This document shows positions 41,227-50,464 of a stretch of 59,802 bases of DNA, one piece after another. A program made the translations under genes and the position numbers. Origin of the DNA: an uncultured Clostridium sp. Its GTDB lineage: Bacteria; Bacillota; Clostridia; Lachnospirales; Lachnospiraceae. The notes below the pieces were generated by a model. It saw only the letters and a list, made by a program, of their open reading frames with translations. It was not told the origin of the DNA and made no database searches. The stretch is from NCBI GenBank assembly GCA_902496665.1, contig CABVBU010000017.1, positions 1 through 59,802 of the forward strand. The letters are read 5' to 3'. The number at the start of each line of letters is the position of its first letter. Position 1 is the stretch's first letter.

Positions 41227-42498
41227 ATGGCAGAAAGAAAATGGAAAAAAATAAGTGCATGGATGACCGCATGGGTCATGGCGGTCGTGTTCGCGGTATC
41301 CGGGGCGCAGACAGCATTTGCGGCGACCAGTTATGTGAACAGTGTCAGCATCACGCTGGATGTGACACCGACGGTGGGGGAATCCCTGCCGGATCTCGAT
41401 GTGGGATACAATTCTGGTAACTGCGAGGTATCGATCCCGAACAACGATAAATATGATATCGTATCCGCAAAGTGGTCTTCCACAAAGAACGACGTGAAGA
41501 TCGGCGGAACCTATACCATGAAAGTTACTTTAAAGACTTTAAATAACTATAGGTTCAGCAGCAGCTCCTATACTTCCTCGAAGGTAAAGGTAAAGAACGG
41601 AACTTTTGTCAGCGCTTCGAGAACATCTTCCGATCGTCTGGTGGTTACCGTAAAGACAAAACCGGCAAAGGGCGATCTTGACGCGCCGGGCGAGGCATAC
41701 TGGCAGACCACAAAATCCGGAAGCTCCGATCTCGGACTCGCGAAGTGGGAGACCGTTGAGGACGCGTCCTACGAGGTGTACCTCTACCGCGGCAGCAAGA
41801 ACGTCTACAAGAGCGGTGAGATCCACACCAGCAGCTGTGACCTCTTTCCGTATATGAGCTCCAAGGGAACCTACACCTTTAAGGTGCGCGCTCTCCCGTC
41901 AAACGATGAGGTATCCAAGTACGCGTCAAAGAGCGACTGGACTACATCCGATGAGGTTTATATTGATGAGGCTGACGCGGCGAGAGCGGCAAAGAAAAAG
42001 CCGTCAAGCGGCAATAACAGCAGCACAAATGACTCCGGAAACTCCCAGCAGGCACCATCAAATGTGAATGCGGTCGGCTGGATCCTTGACGGAAACCGCT
42101 GGTATTACCGTTACCCGGACGGAACTTATTTAAAGAACGGATGGGGATTTATCGGAAATATCTGGTACTTATTTGACGCAAACGGAATGATGCTCACCGG
42201 CTGGCAGATGAAGAACGGCGTTTATTACTACATGAACGGTGACGGAAAGATGCAGACGGGCTGGCTTCTCTACAACAATACCTGGTATTATCTCTCTGAG
42301 AGCGGCGCTATGGTGACCGGCTGGATCGCGCTGGGTGATAAGACTTACTACCTCGGCGGCGACGGCAGAATGCTCACAGGATGGCAGAATATCGACGGAC
42401 AGATCTACTACCTGTATCCGGATGGACATAAGGCGGTCAATGAAGTGATCGATACCTTCTATGTAGATCAGGACGGTATCTGGAGAAAACCGCAGTAA
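41227..42498 (+). CDS. Secreted wall-binding repeat protein, paralogue 1
   Basis: 423 residues. Signal peptide 1-33 (cleavage about AFA|AT). Residues 34-260 form two beta-rich, Ser/Thr/Lys-rich domains, the second resembling a fibronectin type III-like fold (APGEAYWQTT...TYTFKVRALPS). A Ser/Asn linker near 268-285 is followed by five or six choline-binding-like repeats (GW..., WYY..., ..DG.M.TG) to the C-terminus, which anchor the protein to wall polymers. ATG 41227 is preferred because GGGAGGGA precedes it. No catalytic motif seen. It shares its plan with the next gene and is preceded by element A2 in its leader. Confidence 0.86.
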   Translation: MAERKWKKISAWMTAWVMAVVFAVSGAQTAFAATSYVNSVSITLDVTPTVGESLPDLDVGYNSGNCEVSIPNNDKYDIVSAKWSSTKNDVKIGGTYTMKVTLKTLNNYRFSSSSYTSSKVKVKNGTFVSASRTSSDRLVVTVKTKPAKGDLDAPGEAYWQTTKSGSSDLGLAKWETVEDASYEVYLYRGSKNVYKSGEIHTSSCDLFPYMSSKGTYTFKVRALPSNDEVSKYASKSDWTTSDEVYIDEADAARAAKKKPSSGNNSSTNDSGNSQQAPSNVNAVGWILDGNRWYYRYPDGTYLKNGWGFIGNIWYLFDANGMMLTGWQMKNGVYYYMNGDGKMQTGWLLYNNTWYYLSESGAMVTGWIALGDKTYYLGGDGRMLTGWQNIDGQIYYLYPDGHKAVNEVIDTFYVDQDGIWRKPQ

Positions 42499-42586
42499 AG
42501 ATCTGAACCTGCGGGGCATGCGGTTATGCGGTGAAAATCGTCGGAATATTTTCCGGCAGACTGAAAATACAGGAGAGGAGTACCTT

Positions 42587-43639
42587 ATGAAACGGAAAAC
42601 CTTTGGAAAATGGCTTGCGGCAGCAGGAATTCTGATCGTGATGACGATATGGATGGTTCTTCCTGCACTGGCAGCGCCGACGGTGAATTCCATAAGAATC
42701 ACCTTTAAAGACAAGTATGAAGATCCCGGCGTGATCGAGGAGCCGGAGATCAGCTGCAGTACCTACGGGATCGAGATCACATCCGTGGAGTGGAGTAAGG
42801 ACATAGAAAAATGGAACCCTGGAACGAAAGTGACTGCAACGCTGACTCTTTCCTCCAGCGGAAGAGAGTTCTCCTCCAGCTACGGCTCAAAGTTATGCCA
42901 GATTTCCGGTGCAACGTTGAGTAAGGCAGTGAAAGTGGACGATGACCTGAAGGTCACAGTCACTTACTACCCGGTGGTATGGCTGGAGTCCCCGGATGAA
43001 GCCGGATGGAGCACTTCAAACCATATGAAAGCGGTCTGGAAGAAAGTCGATTACGCGACGGGATATCAGATCCGCCTGTACCGGGATGACTATTATCTCC
43101 GAACCATCGACGCGACGGGAACCAGCAAGGACCTCTCCGAGTATATGGGAAGTGAGGGAAACTACTATTACGAGATCCGCGCGGTGGGAAAGACAACGAA
43201 TGATGCGAAGTACCGCAAGAGCAGCGAGTATATCGTCTCCTCCGACCGTTACCTGGATGACCTGGGTGACACGGAGGGCAGCTGGAAGAATTACGCGGAT
43301 GGAAAGAAGTATGTGAGCGAGAGCGGACAGATCCTGACGTCCCAGTGGTACCGGATCCTCGGAACCTGGTATTATTTCGACGAGAACGGATACATGGCGA
43401 CGGGATGGAGAATGGTCAACAATAAGTGGTATTACCTCGGAAGCGACGGAAAGATGGTGATCGGCTGGAAGCAGGTTGGCGGTGTCTGGTACTACATGGA
43501 TGCCGACGGCGCGATGGCCACCGGCTGGCGCCAAACTGCACCGGGGCAGTGGTATTACCTGAACGCCAACGGAACGATGGCTGTCTCCACAGTGATCGAC
43601 GGATATACGGTGGATGCGTCGGGGCTTTGGGTGAGTTAG
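42587..43639 (+). CDS. Secreted wall-binding repeat protein, paralogue 2
   Basis: 350 residues. Signal peptide 1-29 (cleavage about ALA|AP). It has the same plan as its upstream neighbour: a domain at about 30-128 starting with an NSIRITF strand, a second beta domain at about 132-225 (WLESPDEAGWSTSNHMKAVW, compare APGEAYWQTTKSG), then about four wall-binding repeats (WYYFDENGYMATGW). The pair probably arose by tandem duplication. It starts 88 bases downstream with AGGAGAGGAG as RBS, so both are likely one transcript ended by the terminator at 43645-43690. Confidence 0.86.
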   Translation: MKRKTFGKWLAAAGILIVMTIWMVLPALAAPTVNSIRITFKDKYEDPGVIEEPEISCSTYGIEITSVEWSKDIEKWNPGTKVTATLTLSSSGREFSSSYGSKLCQISGATLSKAVKVDDDLKVTVTYYPVVWLESPDEAGWSTSNHMKAVWKKVDYATGYQIRLYRDDYYLRTIDATGTSKDLSEYMGSEGNYYYEIRAVGKTTNDAKYRKSSEYIVSSDRYLDDLGDTEGSWKNYADGKKYVSESGQILTSQWYRILGTWYYFDENGYMATGWRMVNNKWYYLGSDGKMVIGWKQVGGVWYYMDADGAMATGWRQTAPGQWYYLNANGTMAVSTVIDGYTVDASGLWVS

Positions 43640-43644
43640 AGTTT

Positions 43645-43690
43645 AGGCGCTGCTCTGAATCCTTTTTCAGGATTCAGGGCAGCGCCTTTG
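43645..43690 (+). terminator. Strong intrinsic terminator after the wall-binding pair
   Basis: AGGCGCTGC-t-CTGAATCCT pairs with AGGATTCAG-g-GCAGCGCCT (43645-43687), then TTTGT. Confidence 0.88.
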
Positions 43691-43828
43691 TCTTGGATGC
43701 AAAAAAGCTTGACTTACCATAAGATATCAACTAAAATTTAGGAACGTGTAAACATTTGTCGCGGCAGCCTGAAGGTGTATGCGGCGCCGCAGTCACTTGA
43801 AGTTTATGAAAAACGAGAAAGGATTTCT

Positions 43829-44683
43829 ATGGGAATCATTAAAGCAGTGAATCTGATTTTCGACTATATCAGGCACGATGAAGAGGAAGACAAGGATGAG
43901 GTCAGCCATGCGTTAAAGGGTGTCTCTCTGGACATCAAGGAAGGCGATTTTGTAGCGATCCTGGGCCATAACGGATCCGGAAAATCCACATTCGCGAAGC
44001 TGATGAACGGAATCCTGCTTCCAACGGATGGAACCGTATATATTTCCAAAATGAGGACGGACGACGAGGAACATCTCTGGGATGTCAGAAAGACGGCGGG
44101 AATGGTGTTCCAGAACCCGGACAACCAGATCATCGGAAATGTGGTGGAAGAGGATGTTGGATTCGGACCGGAGAACATGGGAGTTCCGACGGATGAGATC
44201 TGGGCACGGGTCGACAAGAGTCTCGAGGCGGTTGGCATGACGGCCTACAGACTCCAGTCTCCGAATAAGCTTTCCGGCGGACAGAAACAACGCGTGGCCA
44301 TCGCAGGCGTTATGGCGATGAAGCCCCGGTGTATCGTTCTCGACGAGCCGACAGCGATGTTAGACCCGAACGGACGCCGTGAGGTTATCAAAACGGTTCA
44401 TGAACTGAACCGCCAGGAGGGGATCACGGTACTTCTGATCACCCACTATATGGAAGAGGTCATCGACGCGGACCGCGTGGTCGTTATCGACGGCGGACAT
44501 GTCGTGATGGACGGAACCCCGAAGGAGGTCTTTTCCAGAGTTAAGGAACTGAAAAAATACAGCCTCGATGTGCCGCAGGTAACGGAACTTGCGGATGAAT
44601 TAAAGGAAGCAGGAATGGATCTTCCGTACGGAATCCTTTCCATCGATGAGCTTGTGGATGAACTTGTTCCGCTCTTAAAATAG
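43829..44683 (+). CDS. ecfA1: ECF transporter ATPase EcfA1
   Basis: 284 residues, ABC ATPase of the energy-coupling-factor vitamin transporters. Walker A GHNGSGKST near residue 46, Q-loop VFQNPDNQI near 96, signature LSGGQKQR near 149 and Walker B IVLDEPTAMLDP near 169. The FQNPDNQ form of the Q-loop is typical of EcfA1. ATG 43829 has GAAAGGA upstream. Forms a heterodimer with EcfA2 on EcfT and is shared by several substrate-binding S subunits, none of which is in this window. Confidence 0.95.
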   Translation: MGIIKAVNLIFDYIRHDEEEDKDEVSHALKGVSLDIKEGDFVAILGHNGSGKSTFAKLMNGILLPTDGTVYISKMRTDDEEHLWDVRKTAGMVFQNPDNQIIGNVVEEDVGFGPENMGVPTDEIWARVDKSLEAVGMTAYRLQSPNKLSGGQKQRVAIAGVMAMKPRCIVLDEPTAMLDPNGRREVIKTVHELNRQEGITVLLITHYMEEVIDADRVVVIDGGHVVMDGTPKEVFSRVKELKKYSLDVPQVTELADELKEAGMDLPYGILSIDELVDELVPLLK

Positions 44684-44701
44684 TGGAGAAATGGTGGAAA
44701 T

Positions 44702-45694
44702 ATGGCAATCGAAATTAAACACTTGAATCATATATACGGGCAGGGAACGATCTTCGAGCAGTATGCCTTAAAGGACGTAAATCTCACGATCCAGGACGGC
44801 GAGTTTATCGGCCTCATCGGACATACCGGATCCGGAAAATCAACCTTGACCCAGCATTTAAACGGACTTTTAAAGGCAACGAGCGGAGATATCCTTTATA
44901 ACGGAGAGAGTATTTATAAAGAGGGATATTCCATGAAAGAGCTCCGCAGCCATGTGGGGCTTGTTTTCCAGTATCCGGAGCACCAGCTGTTTGAGGTGGA
45001 TGTATTCTCAGATGTCTGCTTTGGACCGAAGAATCTGGGACTCCCGAAGGAGGAGATCGAGAAGCGCGCGAAAGAGGCACTTGACATGGTGGGACTCGAT
45101 GAGAGTTTTTATAAGCAGTCCCCCTTCGACCTCTCCGGCGGTCAGAAACGTCGAGTGGCCATCGCGGGCGTTCTGGCAATGAAGCCGGAGGTCTTGATCC
45201 TGGATGAGCCGACAGCCGGTCTCGACCCGAAAGGACGCGATGACATTTTAGGACTCGTACAAAAGCTCCATAATGAGCAGGGGCTGACGATCATCCTTGT
45301 CTCCCACAGCATGGAGGACGTGGCGCGGTATGTGTCTCGCCTTGTAGTCATGAACCACGGCGAGAAGGTCTTCGACGGAACCCCGAAGGAAGTATTCCGC
45401 CACTATAAAGAGCTGGAAGCCATCGGCCTCGCGGCACCGCAGATCACCTATGTGGTACACAAGCTGATTGACAAGGGAATTCCGCTGGATCCGGATATCA
45501 CGACGGTGGAAGAGGCGAAGAATGCGATTCTTAAGATCTGGCGCGGGAAAAACGGAAAAAGCTCCGGAGATGCAGTGCAGGTAAGTGCAGCAGGAGCGGA
45601 TTCCGGGAGTGCGGATCATGGGAACGCCGCCGGAACAGCTTCTGGGAATGCGGACCGCACAGAAAAGACAGCCGGGGAGGAAAAGACATGTTAA
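44702..45694 (+). CDS. ecfA2: ECF transporter ATPase EcfA2 with C-terminal tail
   Basis: 330 residues. Walker A GHTGSGKST near residue 40, Q-loop VFQYPEHQLFE near 91 (the EcfA2 form), signature LSGGQKRR near 145 and Walker B LILDEPTAGLDP near 165. Most EcfA2 proteins end near residue 285-290. Here about 45 further residues rich in Gly, Ala, Ser and Asp form a low-complexity tail of unknown use. The last codons overlap the ecfT start (45688-45694). Confidence 0.95.
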   Translation: MAIEIKHLNHIYGQGTIFEQYALKDVNLTIQDGEFIGLIGHTGSGKSTLTQHLNGLLKATSGDILYNGESIYKEGYSMKELRSHVGLVFQYPEHQLFEVDVFSDVCFGPKNLGLPKEEIEKRAKEALDMVGLDESFYKQSPFDLSGGQKRRVAIAGVLAMKPEVLILDEPTAGLDPKGRDDILGLVQKLHNEQGLTIILVSHSMEDVARYVSRLVVMNHGEKVFDGTPKEVFRHYKELEAIGLAAPQITYVVHKLIDKGIPLDPDITTVEEAKNAILKIWRGKNGKSSGDAVQVSAAGADSGSADHGNAAGTASGNADRTEKTAGEEKTC

Positions 45695-46488
45695 GAGATA
45701 TCACACTTGGACAGTACTACCCGGTAGATTCCCTGCTTCACAGGTTGGATCCGAGAACAAAATTATTTGGAACTCTTGTATACATCGTAACTTTATTTAT
45801 TGCGGACAACCTCTGGGCATACATTGCGGCGACGATCTTTTTGATCGCGGCGATCAAGCTCTCAAACGTCCCGGTAAAATTCATGGTGCGGGGCTTAAAA
45901 TCCATCGTGTTCCTGCTCCTCATCAGCGTCAGCTTCAACCTGTTCCTGACGCCCGGTACCCCGATCTTTAAGATCGGTTTCCTTCAGATGACGTGGGAAG
46001 GTCTTAAGTTTGCGTCATTTATGGCGATCCGCCTGGTATACCTTGTGATGGGATCCACGATCCTGACACTCACAACGACACCGAATCAGCTGACAGACGG
46101 TCTGGAAAAGAGCCTGGGCTTCTTAAAGAAGGTCGGTGTTCCGGTCCACGAGGTGTCCATGATGATGTCCATCGCGCTCCGCTTTATCCCGATCCTGATC
46201 GAGGAGACAGATAAGATCATGAAAGCGCAGATGGCGAGAGGTGCCGACTTCGAGAGCGGAAATCTGATCCAGAAGGCGAAATCGATGGTTCCGCTCCTGG
46301 TACCGCTGTTTGTATCCGCGTTCCGCCGCGCTACTGACCTTGCGATGGCTATGGAGGCGAGATGCTACCGCGGAGGCGAGGGAAGAACGAAGATGAAAAC
46401 GCTTAAGTACGCGAAGAGAGACCATATGGTTTATGGGGCGTATCTGGTGTATTTTGTGGTGGAAATTTTGCTTAAGGTCGTTTTGTAA
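45688..46488 (+). CDS. ecfT: ECF transporter transmembrane component EcfT
   Basis: 266 residues. Several membrane segments, with the LDPRTKLF opening near residue 20. The two Ala-Arg-Gly type coupling motifs that contact the ATPases are seen as QMARGADF near 177 and AMEARCYRGG near 216. Scaffold of the ECF vitamin uptake complex. Translationally coupled to ecfA2 by a 7-base overlap. The 190-bp gap after it has three GC-rich hairpins but no T-tract. Confidence 0.95.
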   Translation: MLRDITLGQYYPVDSLLHRLDPRTKLFGTLVYIVTLFIADNLWAYIAATIFLIAAIKLSNVPVKFMVRGLKSIVFLLLISVSFNLFLTPGTPIFKIGFLQMTWEGLKFASFMAIRLVYLVMGSTILTLTTTPNQLTDGLEKSLGFLKKVGVPVHEVSMMMSIALRFIPILIEETDKIMKAQMARGADFESGNLIQKAKSMVPLLVPLFVSAFRRATDLAMAMEARCYRGGEGRTKMKTLKYAKRDHMVYGAYLVYFVVEILLKVVL

Positions 46489-46680
46489 AGAAATGAACGA
46501 TTTCAGCCGGGAAAAAGTAATTTGATATCTGATTCTATCCGGAAAACCGGGCAGAACTGGATTCGGCTGGAAATGGCAGAAGATAATTTGCAGCTGTGAA
46601 GCTGCAAAATAGCTGCTGGATCTGTATAAAAGTAAATTTGCCCGGGAATCCCCGGGCAGCAGAAGGAAAACAATAAAGCT

Positions 46681-47715
46681 ATGAGACGAATCAAACTGAC
46701 GGTGGCCTACGACGGCACCGCATACAAGGGCTGGCAGCTCCAGCCCAATGGCGTTACCATAGAGGAGATGTTAAATAAGGCTCTTTCGGATCTTCTGAAA
46801 GAGCCTGTCTGCGTCATTGGGGCAAGCCGGACGGACTCCGGCGTCCATGCGCGCGGAAATGTGGCGGTCTTTGACACGGAGAGCCAGATTCCGGGTGATA
46901 AATTCTGTTACGCCATCAACCGCGGACTCCCGGAGGACATCCGTGTGGTGGAATCCAAGGAGGTTCCACTGGACTGGCATCCAAGAAAGCAGAATTGTGT
47001 AAAGACTTACGAATATCAGATCTTAAACTGTAAGATCGAGATACCGACAAGACGCCTTTACGCTCATTTCTGCTATTACCCGTTAAACGTGGAAAAAATG
47101 AACGAGGCCGCAAAATATCTCATCGGGGAACATGATTTCATCAGCTTCTGCGCCGCGAACCACCAGGCAGAGGAGACGGTCCGGACGATCTACGAGGCAG
47201 ATGTCAGCAAAAATTCTGAGGACATCGTGACAATCCGGCTCCGCGGCAGCGGATTCCTCTACAATATGGTGCGGATCATCGCGGGAACCCTGTTAAAAGT
47301 CGGAACCGGCGAGTGGGAACCGGAACATGTGAAAGAGGTTCTGGAAGCAAGAAACCGCAAAGAGGCGGGCCAGACCGCCCCGGCGAGAGGCCTGACGCTT
47401 GTGGGGATCGAGTACGAGAAAGAGATTCCGAAGGAGATCATCGGAAAGAATGAACACTGGGACGCGGTCCTGGACCAGACCAGCCTGGGATCCGACGGAG
47501 TTTCCCGCGTGCGGGTCAACTTCTCCGAACCCGAAGAACTCCCCCGTCTGATCCGCCGCATGGTGCACCAGGCGTACCGGAATGGGGCGAAGGAAGTTTT
47601 TGTCACGGTCCCGGATGGGTATGAGGTGTCGGAGACGGAGAGCTATGGATATTACCGGCTCCGCAGGCTGGATGATGGCAGCTACGGAACGGAATATACG
47701 GGGAGAACACTATGA
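46681..47715 (+). CDS. truA: tRNA pseudouridine(38-40) synthase TruA with C-terminal extension
   Basis: 344 residues, against about 245-260 for most TruA. The catalytic aspartate is D52 in ASRTDSGVHA, and the RLRGSGFLYNMVRIIAGTLL motif near 182-201 is intact, so the enzyme should modify the anticodon arm of tRNAs. After residue 246 comes a 98-residue extension with a helix (PRLIRRMVHQAYRNGA) and beta-like segments, ending YGTEYTGRTL. I do not recognise this extension as a known domain. GAAGGA lies rather far before ATG 46681. The stop overlaps the symporter start (ATGA). Confidence 0.94.
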   Translation: MRRIKLTVAYDGTAYKGWQLQPNGVTIEEMLNKALSDLLKEPVCVIGASRTDSGVHARGNVAVFDTESQIPGDKFCYAINRGLPEDIRVVESKEVPLDWHPRKQNCVKTYEYQILNCKIEIPTRRLYAHFCYYPLNVEKMNEAAKYLIGEHDFISFCAANHQAEETVRTIYEADVSKNSEDIVTIRLRGSGFLYNMVRIIAGTLLKVGTGEWEPEHVKEVLEARNRKEAGQTAPARGLTLVGIEYEKEIPKEIIGKNEHWDAVLDQTSLGSDGVSRVRVNFSEPEELPRLIRRMVHQAYRNGAKEVFVTVPDGYEVSETESYGYYRLRRLDDGSYGTEYTGRTL

Positions 47716-49127
47716 ACCAGGTACTGATCCAGCTGATCTATTTTGTGATCTATTCCGTTGTGTTCCTCGTCATCGGAAAGCTCTCCTTTTCGGAAAGCGA
47801 TTCTCTCTCCAAGTTTTTTGTCGGTGAGAGAAAAAATGACGAAAAACGCCTGTTTTTTACATTCGTCGGAACCTGGGTCTCCGCGGCGACAATCCTGGGA
47901 TTTACTGGAAACGTATATCACAGCGGACTCTCAGTCATCGCGTCGTCGGTCATCCCGTGGTTTATCGGCGCGGGTCTCCTGTATCTGATGACGGACCGGC
48001 TTTACGAGAATGATGTCCTGTCGATCCCACAGCTGATCGGAAAAAAGCACCATTCAAAATTTCTGCAGACAGCATCGGCCATTTTTATGATCTGCGGCTA
48101 TATTTTCTATCTGATGATCCAGATCAAGGGATTTGGCATCGCGGTATCCAGCCTGCTGAATATCAATTACAAGGTGGCTGTCTTTCTTGTCTATCTTTTT
48201 ATCCTCTATTCGAGCTTCGGCGGCTTTAACTCCGTCACGAAGTCGGACTGCCTGAATCTGATCATGCTCTCTGTGAGTATAGGGGTTCTGTATCTGGTTA
48301 TCGTAAAAAATGTTCCGGGACACTGGTTTTTGACGGATCAGACCGTGCATGAACTCATAAAGAGCAAGGGCGTCTTCGAAAATCAGACTGAAGAGATTGG
48401 AATCTTCGTATATATCTCCATGTTCTTCGGCTGGGGAATGGGACTGGCATCGAATCCCCAGTATATGGTCAGGATCCTGGCGGCGAGGGATAAAAAGACC
48501 GCAAAACATATGATCCTGCATGCACTGATATTCCTGTGCGTGCTGTACTTTGCACTGACCCAGATCGGTCTCGGACTGCGGATCCTCTTTCCGCAGCTGA
48601 AAAATTACTGCTCCGCGGATGACGTATTTATCTATGCGGTGGTCAATCTCATGAACACCCCGTTCAGCGGTTTCTTCCTGATCAGCGTGATCGGCGCCTG
48701 TGTCTCAACGGCGAACTCCCAGCTTCACCTGATCGGCTGTATGCTGTCCTACGATGTGGCTGCCCAGATCACAAAAAAGAAGATGTCGGAGGAGCAGATC
48801 CTCATCCTAGCGCGGGTATTTATCTTCATAGGTGGCACGGCTGCACTGATCTTATCCGTAAATCCGCCGGAGGACATGCTGTCCTTCGGAGCGGACATCT
48901 GGGGATTATTCTCGGCGGCGCTTGCCCCTCTGATCTACGGTGGACTGTACTGGAAGCGGAGAACGAAAGCCGGGGCGGTGGGAGCGTTCTTTACGGGACT
49001 GATCTGCTCTGTCCTGTTCTGGAAAATGGATCTCCAGATATACTGGGCATTTCCGGCAACACTGTGCGCGGCGGCGGTCTATGTTGTGATCCCGATGTTT
49101 GAGAAGAAGAGAGGGGCAGAAGAATGA
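47712..49127 (+). CDS. Sodium/solute symporter (SSS family)
   Basis: 471 residues, about 12-13 membrane segments, LeuT-like fold. The SSS features seen are FVGTWVSAATILGFTG in the first core helix (residues 50-65), a GWGMGLASNPQYMVRILAAR segment near 238 and SVIGACVSTANSQLHL near 325, where the serines normally help hold Na+. The substrate is not predictable (proline, pantothenate and sugars are family substrates). Overlaps truA by 4 bases and the histidine kinase gene by 4 bases, so it is coupled to a two-component system that may sense the same solute. Confidence 0.88.
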   Translation: MNQVLIQLIYFVIYSVVFLVIGKLSFSESDSLSKFFVGERKNDEKRLFFTFVGTWVSAATILGFTGNVYHSGLSVIASSVIPWFIGAGLLYLMTDRLYENDVLSIPQLIGKKHHSKFLQTASAIFMICGYIFYLMIQIKGFGIAVSSLLNINYKVAVFLVYLFILYSSFGGFNSVTKSDCLNLIMLSVSIGVLYLVIVKNVPGHWFLTDQTVHELIKSKGVFENQTEEIGIFVYISMFFGWGMGLASNPQYMVRILAARDKKTAKHMILHALIFLCVLYFALTQIGLGLRILFPQLKNYCSADDVFIYAVVNLMNTPFSGFFLISVIGACVSTANSQLHLIGCMLSYDVAAQITKKKMSEEQILILARVFIFIGGTAALILSVNPPEDMLSFGADIWGLFSAALAPLIYGGLYWKRRTKAGAVGAFFTGLICSVLFWKMDLQIYWAFPATLCAAAVYVVIPMFEKKRGAEE

Positions 49128-50464
49128 GCGGAAAGAAAAAACGACTGTTTCGATCATGGTTCTGCAGGATCGAGCATGAGATCATGCTGCCGTTCGTCAC
49201 GGTGGGAATTCTGGTGGTATGTGCATTCTGTGCTATTTCGGTGTATAATGGATATACGGAAAAGCTTAAGGACAGAAAAGAGTACGCGAGGACCACGATC
49301 CGCGGCATGGAGGCGGATATCTACTATCTGCAGGGAAAACTGAGTGAGGAGGAGATCCGGCAGAAGTATAATTTCTATCATGATCCGGCGGTGCGGATCA
49401 TGGCTGCCGATGGTACGGTCATCACGGGGGACGAGGAGATCCCGGGCGGGAACATGGAACTCCTGTACGCGGACAGTGGAAATTCCCTGGGGTGGCGTCT
49501 GGAATACTGGATGGATAAAAAGTCATTCGAGAGTGCGATCCTGGAAGAACAGAATTATGTCATTGTGGGCGCTGTGGCCAGTCTCCTGATCATCGTCCAG
49601 GTCAGCGTGTTCCTCGCCTGGAGCCTCACAAAACCGATCCGGAGCATGAGCGCGGCGTGTAAAAAGCTCGATGAGAACAAGGACGGGTTCCGGGAGTACA
49701 GCTTCCCGGAGACAGCGAGGAAGGACGAGATCGGCCAGCTGGCGAGAACCTTTGAGAAGCTTCTGAAAAACCTTGATAACTACACGAAAATGGAGTATAC
49801 GAGCCGGATGTCGTCGGCGCTGGCCCATGAGATCAAGAACCCGCTGGCCGGGATCCGGTCCGGAATCCAGGTCCTTGGCGGACGGGCGGTGAAGGAGAAT
49901 GAAAAACTCCTCTGCGACAGCATGCTCCATGAGATCGACCGGGTGACTGGGCTGATCAATGACCTGTTTACGCTGTCGGTGAAGAAGGAAAACCACAGAC
50001 ATGTCTTTGCGGCGGATGTGCTGCTGCGGGAGGTGGCATCCATCTACGCGAAGGAGTGCGAACAGCAGAACGTCACGTTCAAGACAGACTGTGCGGCATG
50101 TGAGGTGTTTGCCGATGAAAATGAAATGCGCCAGATGCTGTACAACCTTCTGACGAACAGCATGCGGGCGGTCAGCCGGGACGGCACGGGGAAGATCCGT
50201 CTCTCAGTGTCTTCCGGCGGAGGTATGACTATATTTTGCGTCGCCGACAATGGAAAAGGAATGAATGAAGAGGAACTGAAACGCGCAAGAGAACCGTTCT
50301 ACACGAAGAGCATTAACGGTGTCGGGCTCGGTCTGGCGATCGTAAACCGGCTGATCGAGCAGAACCACGGCAAAATGGAAATGGAAAGCGCCCCGGGCAG
50401 CGGAACCACGGTGCGCCTGATTTTTGAAAGCAGGGATGAACATGAAAAAGGTACTGATCGTTGA
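49124..50464 (+). CDS. Sensor histidine kinase paired with the NtrC-type regulator
   Basis: 446 residues. TM1 about 21-42, extracytoplasmic region about 43-143, TM2 about 144-165, HAMP about 168-220. The HisKA box SALAHEIKNPLAGIRSG has the phospho-histidine near 231, an NtrB/ZraS-like form. ATP-binding motifs are NLLTNSMRA, DNGKGM and GVGLGLAIVNRLIEQ. Starts 4 bases inside the symporter gene and overlaps the regulator start by 23 bases. Likely activates the regulator in response to an external solute. Confidence 0.92.
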   Translation: MSGKKKRLFRSWFCRIEHEIMLPFVTVGILVVCAFCAISVYNGYTEKLKDRKEYARTTIRGMEADIYYLQGKLSEEEIRQKYNFYHDPAVRIMAADGTVITGDEEIPGGNMELLYADSGNSLGWRLEYWMDKKSFESAILEEQNYVIVGAVASLLIIVQVSVFLAWSLTKPIRSMSAACKKLDENKDGFREYSFPETARKDEIGQLARTFEKLLKNLDNYTKMEYTSRMSSALAHEIKNPLAGIRSGIQVLGGRAVKENEKLLCDSMLHEIDRVTGLINDLFTLSVKKENHRHVFAADVLLREVASIYAKECEQQNVTFKTDCAACEVFADENEMRQMLYNLLTNSMRAVSRDGTGKIRLSVSSGGGMTIFCVADNGKGMNEEELKRAREPFYTKSINGVGLGLAIVNRLIEQNHGKMEMESAPGSGTTVRLIFESRDEHEKGTDR

